64,000 nucleotides of DNA from Ornithinimicrobium ciconiae (GCF_007197575.1 NZ_CP041616.1:2728001-2792000); one strand, 5' to 3'. Numbered from the stretch's first letter, positions 43,873-54,342 are shown. The notes: generated by a model not told the origin, from the letters alone. A program made the numbers and translations.

Positions 43873-44320
43873 AGTGGCTCTATGCCGTGCAGTACGCGTA
43901 CGTTCCTGCGAAGTACATTCCGCTGCCCACCGCTGCTACTAATCGATGTTTCACTGGTGCCTCCCGAGGTAGTCGCAAGTGACCCGATCGCCCCTGCATA
44001 TATCACACTAGTGGTGTCATCAGAGGCCTGACAACCTAGAATGAGTGTCGCCTGCCATGAGCATGGGACCGCTCTAAGCGGTTTTCTGCCAGGTTCATGG
44101 GACCACCTGGATTGCCAGTTATGGGACCACCCGGCGCGCCTTGCTGGTGGGTCCTCGGCCGGCTCGTTGGATCGCGTCGTCAGGGTCGTCGGCGTGGAGG
44201 TCCAGCGGGCATGGGCCTGTCGCATGTCCACAGACTACGCAGGACTGTGCGGGACGTGTCTCCAGCATTGGGACGGAGACCTCCCTCGCCCAAGGGCGGC
44301 CTTCTGGCCACCCGCGGCAC
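43873..44320. other. Low-GC non-coding stretch with IS-end-like repeats
   Basis: About 450 bases, less GC-rich than average near 43900-44060. Three copies of ATGGGACC occur (44063-44070, 44097-44104, 44121-44128), the last two within longer near-repeats of the form GCCAG-TT-ATGGGACCACC. Repeated end motifs of this kind are seen at IS21-family termini, but no transposase gene is here. A minus-strand frame at about 44119-44280 reads CVVCGHATGPCP and could be a gene remnant. No promoter or RNA can be named with confidence. Confidence 0.45.
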
Positions 44321-46360
44321 TCAGCGAGCGGCGACGAGCGGTAGCAGCTGCTTGGCCAGGAGTGGGGCGAGAGACTCGGCATACGTGCCGGTCAGGTGGT
44401 GACTGTCCATCCAGCGCAGGATCCCGTCCGCATCCGTCAGGCACGTGCCATCCGGGCAGAGCTCGTCGGCGAGGTCGACCGTGTGGACCCCCGGAACACT
44501 CGCCGCCACCTCGGCCCACTGATTGTCCGGTATGGCAGAGGGCAGGTGAGCCTGACAGGCCTGCGGATCGTCCGGATGCTCAGCCAGACAGATCGGGACC
44601 GGTTCCGCAAACCTGGGGGTCACCGCCATCAGGGCCACCTCCGGGCCAGCTGCTCGGATCTGCTCGAGGGTCCTGCCCAACGCGTCCTGAAGACCGCCGC
44701 CCGCCTCCGCCTCCGGCGACACGATGCTGTAGCCCGTGCTCGTGGCGAGGATCACCAGGTCGGGCGGATCGTCGACGATGCCCTGCACGACGTTGCGGCC
44801 CCAGTCACGACAGGCCGTGTAGGGCTGACTGTCGAGCATGTTCGTCGCGTCCACCGGGGCGCAGGCGAGCTTGGCCTGCAGGTCAAGGCGCCACCCGTTC
44901 TCCTCGGCGACTGCACGCAGACCTGGCATCCACATCACCGCGTGGGAGTCGCCGACGACCAGGACCCGGGTCGCGCTGGAGGGCACACCGAAGGTGCAGG
45001 TCAGCGGGTCAGGAGAGGACACCTTCGGCCGACAGTCGCCCTCATAGAACTCGGTGAACTTGTCCGCGGTCGCGTCAGCCAACGATGGGGTGAGGTCGCC
45101 GGCATCGCGGTCCGTCGTGATGGCCAGACCCCCCGCCGCGGTGAGCGTGCTGGCCACAGCCAGCACCAGCACCGAGCGACGTGCCGCGGGCGTCACCATC
45201 AGGCCGGCCGACCGGGACAGACCGGGGGCTCGAGCAGGGGCAGAGATGCTCCCCCGCAGCCGGAACCGCTCCTCGACCAGGCGCCACGACACATCCGCGA
45301 GCACCAGGGAGGCGAGCACGGCGCCGGCGCGCGCCAGCACCGATCCGTCGAACTGCACCATCACGAGGAGCAGCAACGGCCAGTGCCAGAGATAGATGGA
45401 GTAGGACCGGTCTCCCAGCCACTGCACCCAGGGGGCCGCACCGGGACGCGACACCGCCAGATCGTCGCCATCAGCCCAGACGATCAGTGCTGTCGCCACC
45501 GTCGGCATCAGCGCGAGCCATCCTGGATAGATCGACTCCGGGGTGATCAGGACCGCGCTGGCGACGATGCCGACCATGCCGACCAGCACCGCAGCGCTCC
45601 GCAGGCCGCCTGGCACGGAGCGCGCCGACCCTCGCAGCGCCAGCAGTGCCACAGCGCCACCGACACACAACTGCCACACGCGCCCCAGCGAGTTGAAGTA
45701 GTCGCCCGGGTCCGGACTGCTGCTGTGCACCACCGAATAGAGCAGGGACGGGACCCCGATCGCCAGGAGGGTCACCGTGCCCACGCGCATCGCCCTTCCG
45801 GGACCACGTGCCCACCGTCGCGTCAGGAGTGCCACGAGGAGCAGCGCCAGTGGCAGGACGAAGTAGAACTGCTCCTCGATCGAGAGCGACCAGTAGTGCT
45901 GGACCGGGCTGGGCAGTGCCTCGGCAGCCAGGTAGTCCACCTCGGTCGCCGCGAAGCGCCAGTTCGCGACATAGGCCACGCTGGCCACGATGTCCCAGCC
46001 CACCGACCGCAGCGCGGTCACCGGCAGGAGCCACCACGAACCGAGGGCCGTCACCGCCAGAACCAGGAGGGCTGCGGGGAGCAGTCGGCGAGCACGGCGG
46101 TGCAGGAAGCGTCCCACCCGGATGCCACCGCTGCGGTCGAGCTCGCCCACCAGCAGCCGCACCATGAGGAAGCCGGAGATGACAAAGAAGACGTCGACGC
46201 CGATGAAGCCACCCGACAGGCCGGGGATCTCGGCGTGCCACAGCACGACGAGCGCGACGGCGAGTGCGCGCAGGGCCTGCAGGTCGCGGCGGAGTCCGCT
46301 GCGCGACCCGGCGACAGGCTGGGGCAGCGCCCCCGTGGTGGGGGAAGGAGTCTGCGCCAA
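44321..46360 (-). CDS. Acyltransferase-3/SGNH fusion protein (OafA/YrhL-like)
   Basis: About 679 residues. N-terminal acyltransferase-3 domain with about ten spans: LRRDLQALRALAVALVVLWHAEIPGLSGGFIGVDVFFVISGFLM, LHRRARRLLPAALLVL, HYWSLSIEEQFYFVLPL and YLWHWPLLLL are typical; C-terminal SGNH domain outside the membrane with LVVGDSHAVMWMPGL (catalytic Ser) and WMDSHHLTGTYAESLAP (catalytic Asp/His). Such proteins O-acetylate surface polysaccharides or peptidoglycan. The start is uncertain: a TTG at 46360, three bases after the radical SAM stop and preceded by GGTGG, is chosen because the only upstream ATG lies deep inside that gene. Confidence 0.9.
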   Translation of the reverse strand: MAQTPSPTTGALPQPVAGSRSGLRRDLQALRALAVALVVLWHAEIPGLSGGFIGVDVFFVISGFLMVRLLVGELDRSGGIRVGRFLHRRARRLLPAALLVLAVTALGSWWLLPVTALRSVGWDIVASVAYVANWRFAATEVDYLAAEALPSPVQHYWSLSIEEQFYFVLPLALLLVALLTRRWARGPGRAMRVGTVTLLAIGVPSLLYSVVHSSSPDPGDYFNSLGRVWQLCVGGAVALLALRGSARSVPGGLRSAAVLVGMVGIVASAVLITPESIYPGWLALMPTVATALIVWADGDDLAVSRPGAAPWVQWLGDRSYSIYLWHWPLLLLVMVQFDGSVLARAGAVLASLVLADVSWRLVEERFRLRGSISAPARAPGLSRSAGLMVTPAARRSVLVLAVASTLTAAGGLAITTDRDAGDLTPSLADATADKFTEFYEGDCRPKVSSPDPLTCTFGVPSSATRVLVVGDSHAVMWMPGLRAVAEENGWRLDLQAKLACAPVDATNMLDSQPYTACRDWGRNVVQGIVDDPPDLVILATSTGYSIVSPEAEAGGGLQDALGRTLEQIRAAGPEVALMAVTPRFAEPVPICLAEHPDDPQACQAHLPSAIPDNQWAEVAASVPGVHTVDLADELCPDGTCLTDADGILRWMDSHHLTGTYAESLAPLLAKQLLPLVAAR

Positions 46361-46362
46361 GG

Positions 46363-48342
46363 TCAGACCACCGTCAGCGGCAGGAGCTTCTTGCCGGTCG
46401 GGCCGATCTGGATCTCGGTGTTCATCTGCGGGCAGACGCCGCAGTCGAAGCAGGGGGTCCACCGGCAGTCGTCGACCTCACGGCCGTCCAGGGCGTCCTG
46501 CCAGTCGTCCCAGAGCCACTCCTTGTCGAGCCCGGAGTCGATGTGGTCCCACGGGAGCACCTCGGTCTCGCCGCGCTCGCGGGTGGTGAACCAGGCGACG
46601 TCGAGGCCGTGCGGCACCAGTGCCGTCTCCCCCGCAGCCATCCACCGCTCGTAGTCGAAGTGCTCGCTCCACCCGTCGAACCGTGCGCCGGCGCGCCAGA
46701 CGGCCTCGATGACGCCACCAACCCGGCGGTCGCCACGGGACAGCAGTCCCTCGACGATGCCCGGCTGTCCGTCGTGATAGCGGAAGCCGATGGCAGAGCC
46801 ATAGCGCCGGTCGGCACGGATGGCCTCCCGGAGCTTGGTCAGGCGGGCATCGGTCTCCTCCGCGCCGAGCTGGGCAGCCCACTGGAACGGCGTGTGCGCC
46901 TTGGGCACGAAGCCCCCGATGGACACCGTGCAGCGGATGTCCTTGCGGCCGCTGACCTCCCGTCCGGTGTCGATGACCTTCTTGGCCAGCTCGGCGATCT
47001 GCAGGACGTCCTCGTCGGTCTCGGTGGGCAGTCCGCACATGAAGTAGAGCTTGACCTGGCGCCAGCCCGCGCCATACGCCGCCGCGACGGTGCGGATCAG
47101 GTCCTCCTCGCTGACCATCTTGTTGATGACGCGGCGCATCCGCTCGCTGCCGCCCTCCGGCGCGAACGTCAGCCCGGAGCGGCGGCCGTTGCGGGTCAGC
47201 TCGTTGGCCAGGTCGATGTTGAAGGCGTCGACCCGGGTGGAGGGCAGGGACAGCGAGGTGTTGGTGCCCTCATAGCGGTCGGCCAGGCCCTTGGCGACGT
47301 CGGCGATCTCGCTGTGGTCGGCCGAGGACAGCGACAGCAGCCCGACCTCCTCGTAGCCGGTCGACTGCAGCCCCTGCTGCACCATCGCCCCGATCCCCTC
47401 GATCGAGCGCTCCCGCACCGGGCGGGTGATCATGCCGGCCTGGCAGAACCGGCAGCCTCGGGTGCAGCCGCGGAAGATCTCCACGCTCATCCGCTCGTGC
47501 ACCGACTCGGTCACCGGCACCAGCGGCGTCTTGGGATAGGGCCAGGAGTCCAGGTCCATCACGGTGTGCTTGGACACCCGCCACGGGATGCCGGACCGGT
47601 TGGGCACGACCCGCTGGATCCGCCCGTCGGGCAGGTAGTCCAGGTCGTAGAAGGCCGGCACATAGACACCACCGGTGCGCGCCAGGCGCAGCAGCACCTC
47701 GTCACGTCCCCCAGGACTGCCCTCGGCCTTCCACCCGCCGATGATCGAGGTCGCCGCGAGCACGGCCTCCTCCCCGTCGCCGACGATCGCCGCGTCGAGG
47801 AAGTCCGCGACCGGCTCCGGGTTGAACGCCGCGTGCCCACCGGCGATGACGATCGGGTGCTCGTCCGTGCGGTCCGCCGCGCGCAGCGGGATGCCGGCCA
47901 GATCCAGGGCCGTCAGCATGTTGGTGTAGCCGAGCTCGGTCGAGAACGAGATGCCGAAGACATCGAAGTCACCCACGGCGCGGTGTCCGTCCACGGTGAA
48001 CTGCGGCACCCCCTGCTCCCGCATCAGCTCCTCCAGGTCCGGCCACGCCGAGTAGGTGCGCTCGGCCAGGGCCACTGGCTGCTCGTTGAGGACCTCATAG
48101 AGGATCATGACGCCCTGGTTGGGCAGCCCGATCTCATACGCGTCGGGATACATCAGCGCCCACCGCACGGTGAGCTCCTGCCCGTCCGGGCCGAATCCGG
48201 CCACGTCCCAGTCCTTGACCTGAGAGTTCAACTCACCCCCGACATACTGCACCGGTTTGCTCACCTGCTCGAGCAGCGGCTCCAGGTCGCCAAAGATGCT
48301 CTCGCCCCGGGTGCGGCGGCGGTCCTCGTCGGTGCCAGTCAT
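46363..48342 (-). CDS. TIGR03960 family B12-binding radical SAM protein
   Basis: 659 residues. N-terminal cobalamin-binding-like domain (about 60-200), radical SAM cluster motif CTRGCRFC (about 303-310) in MSVEIFRGCTRGCRFCQAGMITRPVRERS, and a C-terminal part with CFDCGVCPQMN (three more Cys, perhaps a second cluster). Partner of the TIGR03936/DUF2344 protein at 39.6 kb; the pair is usually adjacent. Its reaction is not known. ATG 48342 with TACCCT six bases upstream: leaderless. Confidence 0.93.
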   Translation of the reverse strand: MTGTDEDRRRTRGESIFGDLEPLLEQVSKPVQYVGGELNSQVKDWDVAGFGPDGQELTVRWALMYPDAYEIGLPNQGVMILYEVLNEQPVALAERTYSAWPDLEELMREQGVPQFTVDGHRAVGDFDVFGISFSTELGYTNMLTALDLAGIPLRAADRTDEHPIVIAGGHAAFNPEPVADFLDAAIVGDGEEAVLAATSIIGGWKAEGSPGGRDEVLLRLARTGGVYVPAFYDLDYLPDGRIQRVVPNRSGIPWRVSKHTVMDLDSWPYPKTPLVPVTESVHERMSVEIFRGCTRGCRFCQAGMITRPVRERSIEGIGAMVQQGLQSTGYEEVGLLSLSSADHSEIADVAKGLADRYEGTNTSLSLPSTRVDAFNIDLANELTRNGRRSGLTFAPEGGSERMRRVINKMVSEEDLIRTVAAAYGAGWRQVKLYFMCGLPTETDEDVLQIAELAKKVIDTGREVSGRKDIRCTVSIGGFVPKAHTPFQWAAQLGAEETDARLTKLREAIRADRRYGSAIGFRYHDGQPGIVEGLLSRGDRRVGGVIEAVWRAGARFDGWSEHFDYERWMAAGETALVPHGLDVAWFTTRERGETEVLPWDHIDSGLDKEWLWDDWQDALDGREVDDCRWTPCFDCGVCPQMNTEIQIGPTGKKLLPLTVV

Positions 48343-48348
48343 GCCCCA

Positions 48349-48354
48349 AGGGTA
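48349..48354 (-). promoter_or_regulatory. -10 box for leaderless radical SAM gene
   Basis: Minus-strand TACCCT ends six bases before ATG 48342. Confidence 0.55.
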
Positions 48355-48367
48355 TGCCGTGGGGCAT

Positions 48368-48712
48368 CTAAAAGTGTCCGCCCCGAGGGTCCTCGGGCAG
48401 GTGAGCACGCTGTGCGACGCCGAGCTGGCGGCCGCTGGTCGCCTGCGCGTGCAGCCGCTGGGCGACCTGCAACACCTCGGTGAACCGCGGCGTGTCGCAC
48501 GGTCGCGAGTAGACCAGGTCGTTGGTGCGCCAGGTCATCAGGCGATCGACCAACGGCGCCGGCTCCGGAGGCAGCTTCCAGCGTGTCTCGGGCCGCAGGT
48601 CGAACTCCACGAGCTTGATCTCGTGCAGCCTGCGGGTGATGGTGATCCGCCGGTAGCGGCGGCTGTCGGGTTGCACGACAACCGCGGCATCCTGCTGCCA
48701 GGCTCCGGTCAA
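48368..48712 (-). CDS. Half-length paralogue of the upstream membrane protein
   Basis: 114 residues if started at the TTG whose TTGA overlaps the stop of the preceding gene; a GTG about twelve codons later is an alternative. KLVEFDLRPETRWKLPPEPAPLVDRLMTWRTNDLVYSRPCDTPRF matches RFDLRPELAGKLPQGKAPLMDRMFSWATNDLTYSRPADSPRF of the neighbour (similarity visible block by block). It lacks the membrane segments and first half of the PH-like domain. It may be a functional small partner or the remnant of a tandem duplication. Confidence 0.65.
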   Translation of the reverse strand: MTGAWQQDAAVVVQPDSRRYRRITITRRLHEIKLVEFDLRPETRWKLPPEPAPLVDRLMTWRTNDLVYSRPCDTPRFTEVLQVAQRLHAQATSGRQLGVAQRAHLPEDPRGGHF

Positions 48713-49398
48713 CGCCCCCAGCCGGACTCGCTGGCCGCCTGGTGCGCGGCACGGAAGCGGTGCCCGCCGGTGGCGTGGTCGTGCAGCTGCATCGCAGCGG
48801 CGGCGACCTCCTGGAAGCGTGGGCTGTCGGCGGGCCGGGAATAGGTGAGGTCGTTGGTGGCCCAGCTGAACATCCGGTCCATCAGCGGTGCCTTGCCCTG
48901 CGGCAACTTGCCCGCCAGCTCGGGGCGCAGGTCGAAGCGGAGAATCTCGGAGCGGCCCAGGCCCGCCCCCCGGGTCAGCACGCTCAGGTCGGTGACATCG
49001 GTCCACGGCACCCACAGGTGCTCTCCCTTGTGCAGCACCCGGAAGCGCTCGCGCTGGAGGACCAGGGCCGGCTCGGGGTCCAGGTAGGTGTCGCGCTGCC
49101 ACTTCAGGCTCAGCCCGCCCAGGACGACCACCAGCAGCCCACCGATCACGGCACCGATCCGGTAGCCGGGGTCGTCGGTGACGACCGCCAGGACCATGCA
49201 GGCTACGGCCACCAGCCCCAGGGCTCCCCCGGTGATCAGGAAGCGTCGCTGGTTGCGCGCCCGGTCAGGACGCACCACGATCTCGTCCGGCAGCCCCAGG
49301 GCGGGATGCGGCTCGGGCACGGGTGCCGGATGCGCCCCGGGCACGGGTGCCGGATTGTGGGCAGAGTTGTGTGCAGGATCAGACGGTTGGTTCCCCAT
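48709..49398 (-). CDS. Membrane protein with PH-like C-terminal domain
   Basis: 229 residues. A Pro/His/Ala-rich N-terminal tail with repeated PAPVPG/PHPA units (1-35), two membrane spans (RFLITGGALGLVAVACMVLAVV and IGAVIGGLLVVVLGGLSL), then a PH-like domain (LVLQRERFRVLHKGEHLWVPWTDVTDLSVLT) and the block shared with the downstream paralogue. Function unknown. ATG 49398 is preceded by GGGAG; an ATG three codons upstream is possible. Confidence 0.75.
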   Translation of the reverse strand: MGNQPSDPAHNSAHNPAPVPGAHPAPVPEPHPALGLPDEIVVRPDRARNQRRFLITGGALGLVAVACMVLAVVTDDPGYRIGAVIGGLLVVVLGGLSLKWQRDTYLDPEPALVLQRERFRVLHKGEHLWVPWTDVTDLSVLTRGAGLGRSEILRFDLRPELAGKLPQGKAPLMDRMFSWATNDLTYSRPADSPRFQEVAAAAMQLHDHATGGHRFRAAHQAASESGWGR

Positions 49399-49538
49399 GG
49401 ACCCCATTCTCCCAGACCGACGAGCACCTCCCGAACTGTGCACTCCTCCCGGACCCTGGCAGTCGGTCGGTCGGCATGACGCCCGGGGACTCTTGACAAA
49501 GTTGAGCCAGTCCCGGCTCGGGGCCGCGTCGGTGGCCC

Positions 49539-49544
49539 TACGCT
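49539..49544 (+). promoter_or_regulatory. -10 box for leaderless Pr6Pr gene
   Basis: TACGCT ends six bases before ATG 49551, which supports that ATG over the GTG at 49545. Confidence 0.55.
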
Positions 49545-49550
49545 GTGCGG

Positions 49551-50222
49551 ATGACTGCAGCGCGCGCGTGGCACCTGCTCACTCTCGTCGTCGTCCTTGT
49601 CGCGCTGGTGCTGCAGACTGCGCTGGTTATCGACGGCGCCTCCGTCCTGGACGAGACGCAGGTCCCACCGCTGAGCACCCGACTGTTCCAGCTGGTCTGC
49701 TACTTCACGATCCAGTCCAACCTGCTCGTCGCGGTGATGGCCGCCGGGCTAGTCATCGATCCCCACCGGGACGGGCTGCTGTGGCGGGTGCTCCAGACCG
49801 ACGCTGTCCTCGGCATCACCCTGACCGGGCTCGTCCACTTCACGCTGTTGCGTCCCCTGTTGGACCTGCACGGAGCGAACGCGGTGGCCGACACATTGCT
49901 GCACGTGGCGGCGCCACTCCTGGCGGTGGTCGGGTGGGTGCTCTTTGGCCCGCGCCCGCGGTTGGACGCGCGGACCGCGTGCTGGTCTCTGGTCTGGCCG
50001 ATCGGGTGGCTGGTGGTGACCCTGCTCCTCGGCGCCATGCGGGACTGGTATCCCTATCCATTCCTCGACGTGGCCCAGCACGGGCTGGGCACCGTGCTGC
50101 TGACGTGTGCCGGGGTCACCGCACTGTTTCTGGTGCTGCTCGCCGCGATGTGGTTGGCCGAGAGGTTCCTGCCAGCCACACCGCGCGGGACAGCCCCGCC
50201 CTCTGAACCTGTGCACGGCTAG
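49551..50222 (+). CDS. Pr6Pr family membrane protein
   Basis: 223 residues with six hydrophobic segments and the family pattern FQLVCYFTIQSNLLVAVMAAGL, GLVHFTLLRPLL, LLHVAAPLLAVVGWVLFGPR, WSLVWPIGWLVVTLLLGAMRDWYPYPFLDV. Related eukaryotic FAR-17a/AIG1 proteins hydrolyse bioactive lipid esters, but the bacterial role is unknown. Monocistronic; ends in the stem of a large terminator. Confidence 0.8.
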   Translation: MTAARAWHLLTLVVVLVALVLQTALVIDGASVLDETQVPPLSTRLFQLVCYFTIQSNLLVAVMAAGLVIDPHRDGLLWRVLQTDAVLGITLTGLVHFTLLRPLLDLHGANAVADTLLHVAAPLLAVVGWVLFGPRPRLDARTACWSLVWPIGWLVVTLLLGAMRDWYPYPFLDVAQHGLGTVLLTCAGVTALFLVLLAAMWLAERFLPATPRGTAPPSEPVHG

Positions 50223-50269
50223 GGACGCTGCAGCACGGATATATCCGTCTCACAGCGTCCCTAGCCGTG
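50214..50269. terminator. Large bidirectional terminator-like hairpin
   Basis: CACGGCTAGGGACGCTG (50214-50230) and CAGCGTCCCTAGCCGTG (50253-50269) are a perfect 17-bp inverted repeat; the 22-base loop holds a second perfect palindrome, ACGGATATATCCGT. The Pr6Pr stop codon TAG lies in the left arm. It separates converging genes. Confidence 0.9.
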
Positions 50270-50287
50270 CCCAGGGTGGGACAGGGG

Positions 50288-52132
<1,845 letters not shown>

Positions 52133-52233
52133 TCCTCGTCCTTCGTTGGGCGGGTGTCGGGCGGGTGTTGAGCACTGATCCTGTCAGGTTGCTCCGCAGA
52201 TCCCTAGCGTCGGCGAGAGTTGCTATCAGACTG

Positions 52234-53367
52234 TTACGCACGAGTAGGCTGGCGGACCCGTGTCGGTGAGGCATCGGCCCCCGAGCGTGGCCGCTGGCAG
52301 GCCGCGACCAGGCCGATCCCGAGCCAACAGGCGAACATCGAGGAACCGCCGTAGGACACGAACGGCAGCGGCAGCCCGGTCACCGGCATCAGGCCCAGAT
52401 TCATCCCCACATTCTCAAAGGTCTGGAACATCAGCCACGCGGCGACGCCCACCGCGACGAGCCGGGCGAACGGATCCTCGGTGCGCACCGCGACCCACAG
52501 GGCACGCACCACCAGGAACATCAACAGGCCAAGGATCCCCAGCGCCCCGACCAGGCCGAGCTCCTCACCGGCGATCGAGAACACGAAGTCCGTGTGCTGG
52601 AACGGGATGAACCCGCCCTGCGTCTGCGGACCCTCCCCCAGCCCAGCACCATTCCAGCCGCCCGATCCGATGGCCAGGCGGGCCTGCCGGGTCTGGTAGC
52701 CGATGCCCTGCGGGTCGCGTGAGGGATCGGCAAAGGCCAGCAGCCGGTTGAGTTGATAGGTGTCGAGCAGCGGCACCCGGATCGCGGCGATGATCGCCGC
52801 GACAGCGCCAGCCACGGCCGCGATGGTCCAGCGCATGGCCGCACCGGAGGCAGCCACGACGCCCACCGTGATGGCCCCCAGGACCAGGGCGGTGCCCAGG
52901 TCCGGCTGCAGCAGGATCATGCCGATCGGTATGCCGGCGAGCACCCAGGCGGTGAGCACCTCCCGCCAGGTGGGGGGCCGGGTGGTGTCCCGCCCCTCGG
53001 CCAGGATCATCGCCAGACCGATACACAGGGCGATCTTGGACAGTTCCGCCGGCTGCAGGGAGAAGCCCCCGGGCAGGTGGATCCACGACCGGGAGCCGTT
53101 GACGGTGACACCGAGCGGGCTGAGCACCGCCAGCAGGCCCACCAGTCCGCCCAGATAGAGCCACGGCGCGGTGGCTCGGATCCACCGCACATCGACCGCC
53201 AGCAGCGTGATCGCCAGGGTCACGCCGATGCCGGTGTTGATCAGGTGCCGGACCGCCAGTGCGACACCGACGTCGGTGTGGGTGCCCGACCAGACCAGCA
53301 GCGCCCCGATCAGGCTCAGACCCAGGGCGGCGACATACAGCCCCCAGTCGATGCGCAGCCAGGCCAC
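52234..53367 (-). CDS. rodA: FtsW/RodA/SpoVE-type peptidoglycan polymerase
   Basis: 377 residues with about ten membrane spans. SEDS-family blocks: GSRSWIHLPGGFSLQPAELSKIALCIGLA, ILLQPDLGTALVLGAI, IGYQTRQARLAIGSGGWNGAGLGEGPQTQGGFIPFQHTDFVFSIAGEELGLVG and LPLPFVSYGGSSM. It polymerises glycan strands with a class B penicillin-binding protein, not present here. GTG start two bases after the ribF stop, so rodA is coupled to ribF, an unusual neighbour. Assigned rodA rather than ftsW because it is outside a division cluster; the sequence itself does not decide. Confidence 0.88.
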   Translation of the reverse strand: MAWLRIDWGLYVAALGLSLIGALLVWSGTHTDVGVALAVRHLINTGIGVTLAITLLAVDVRWIRATAPWLYLGGLVGLLAVLSPLGVTVNGSRSWIHLPGGFSLQPAELSKIALCIGLAMILAEGRDTTRPPTWREVLTAWVLAGIPIGMILLQPDLGTALVLGAITVGVVAASGAAMRWTIAAVAGAVAAIIAAIRVPLLDTYQLNRLLAFADPSRDPQGIGYQTRQARLAIGSGGWNGAGLGEGPQTQGGFIPFQHTDFVFSIAGEELGLVGALGILGLLMFLVVRALWVAVRTEDPFARLVAVGVAAWLMFQTFENVGMNLGLMPVTGLPLPFVSYGGSSMFACWLGIGLVAACQRPRSGADASPTRVRQPTRA

Positions 53368-53369
53368 CG

Positions 53370-54341
53370 TCAGCCCAGCAGGATGGACCGGCTGGCGTCG
53401 ACGTCGCGGCCGATCTGGGTGAGCAGCTCCTCGACGGACTCGAAGCGCACATTGCCGCGCAGCCTGGCGACGAAGTCGACGCCGACCTGCTCGTGATAGA
53501 GGTCGAGGTCGGTGCGGTCCAGCACGTGGGCCTCCAAGAGGCGGACGGGCACGTCGTCGAAGGTCGGGTTGGTGCCGACCGAGATCGCGGACGGCAGTCT
53601 CCGCTCGGGGTCCCCACGGGGCAGGTCCAGACGTTCCAGCCACCCGGCATACACCCCGTCGGCGGGGATCAGCCCGGTCATGTCCGGGCCGAGATTTGCC
53701 GTCGGGAAACCAAACTCGCGGCCGCGGTGGTGTCCGTGCACGACCTCGCCACTGACCCGGTGCGGTCGGGCCAGGATGTCCGCCGCCTCGTCCACCTCAC
53801 CGGCGGCCAGGAGCTGACGCAGGTGGGTGGAGGACCAGTTGCGCAGGCCAGAGGTGGCCTGTCCCACCACTGCCATCTCCACGACGTCGAAGCGGTAATT
53901 CTGACCGAGCTCGCGCATGGTGTTGATGTCGCCGGAGTTGTGGACCCCGAAGCGGGAGTCCGTCCCGAGCACGACGGCAGTTGCGCCCAGCGCCTCGACG
54001 AAGACGTCGTGGACGAACTCCTCGGGAGTCATCGCCGCAAGCTCGCGGGTGAACTCCAGGACGAGCACCGCATCGAGGTCGGTGCCCGCCATCAGCTCCA
54101 GGCGGTGCTCCAGGCCGGCGATCTGGACCTTGGCGCGCTCGGGGTGCAGCACGGCCAGCGGCGGGGGGTCGAAGGTCACGGCCACCGCCCGGACACCGCG
54201 AGCCTGCGCCTCGTCCGTCACGGTGCTCAGGAGCGCCCGGTGCCCGCGGTGGACCCCGTCGAAGTTGCCGAGGGTGACCACGCTCGGCCCATACCCGGAC
54301 GGGACCTCCTCGAGGGTGTTCCAGCGCAGCACGGGCCCCAC
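53370..54341 (-). CDS. ribF: Bifunctional riboflavin kinase/FAD synthetase
   Basis: 323 residues from GTG 54341. N-terminal FAD synthetase: VVTLGNFDGVHRGHRALL, VTFDPPPLAVL, GTDSRFGVHNSGD, NWSSTHLRQLL; C-terminal riboflavin kinase: GHHRGREFGFPTANL, PADGVYAGWL, ISVGTNPTFDD. It makes FMN and FAD. The GTG lies one base after the truB stop; an ATG at 54365 would overlap truB and is less likely. Confidence 0.95.
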   Translation of the reverse strand: MGPVLRWNTLEEVPSGYGPSVVTLGNFDGVHRGHRALLSTVTDEAQARGVRAVAVTFDPPPLAVLHPERAKVQIAGLEHRLELMAGTDLDAVLVLEFTRELAAMTPEEFVHDVFVEALGATAVVLGTDSRFGVHNSGDINTMRELGQNYRFDVVEMAVVGQATSGLRNWSSTHLRQLLAAGEVDEAADILARPHRVSGEVVHGHHRGREFGFPTANLGPDMTGLIPADGVYAGWLERLDLPRGDPERRLPSAISVGTNPTFDDVPVRLLEAHVLDRTDLDLYHEQVGVDFVARLRGNVRFESVEELLTQIGRDVDASRSILLG

Positions 54342-54342
54342 T

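Noticed and set aside
44396..46654. 752-codon plus-strand frame opposite the acyltransferase
   Set aside because: Antisense shadow rich in Arg/His/Gln; the minus strand has clear acyltransferase and SGNH motifs.
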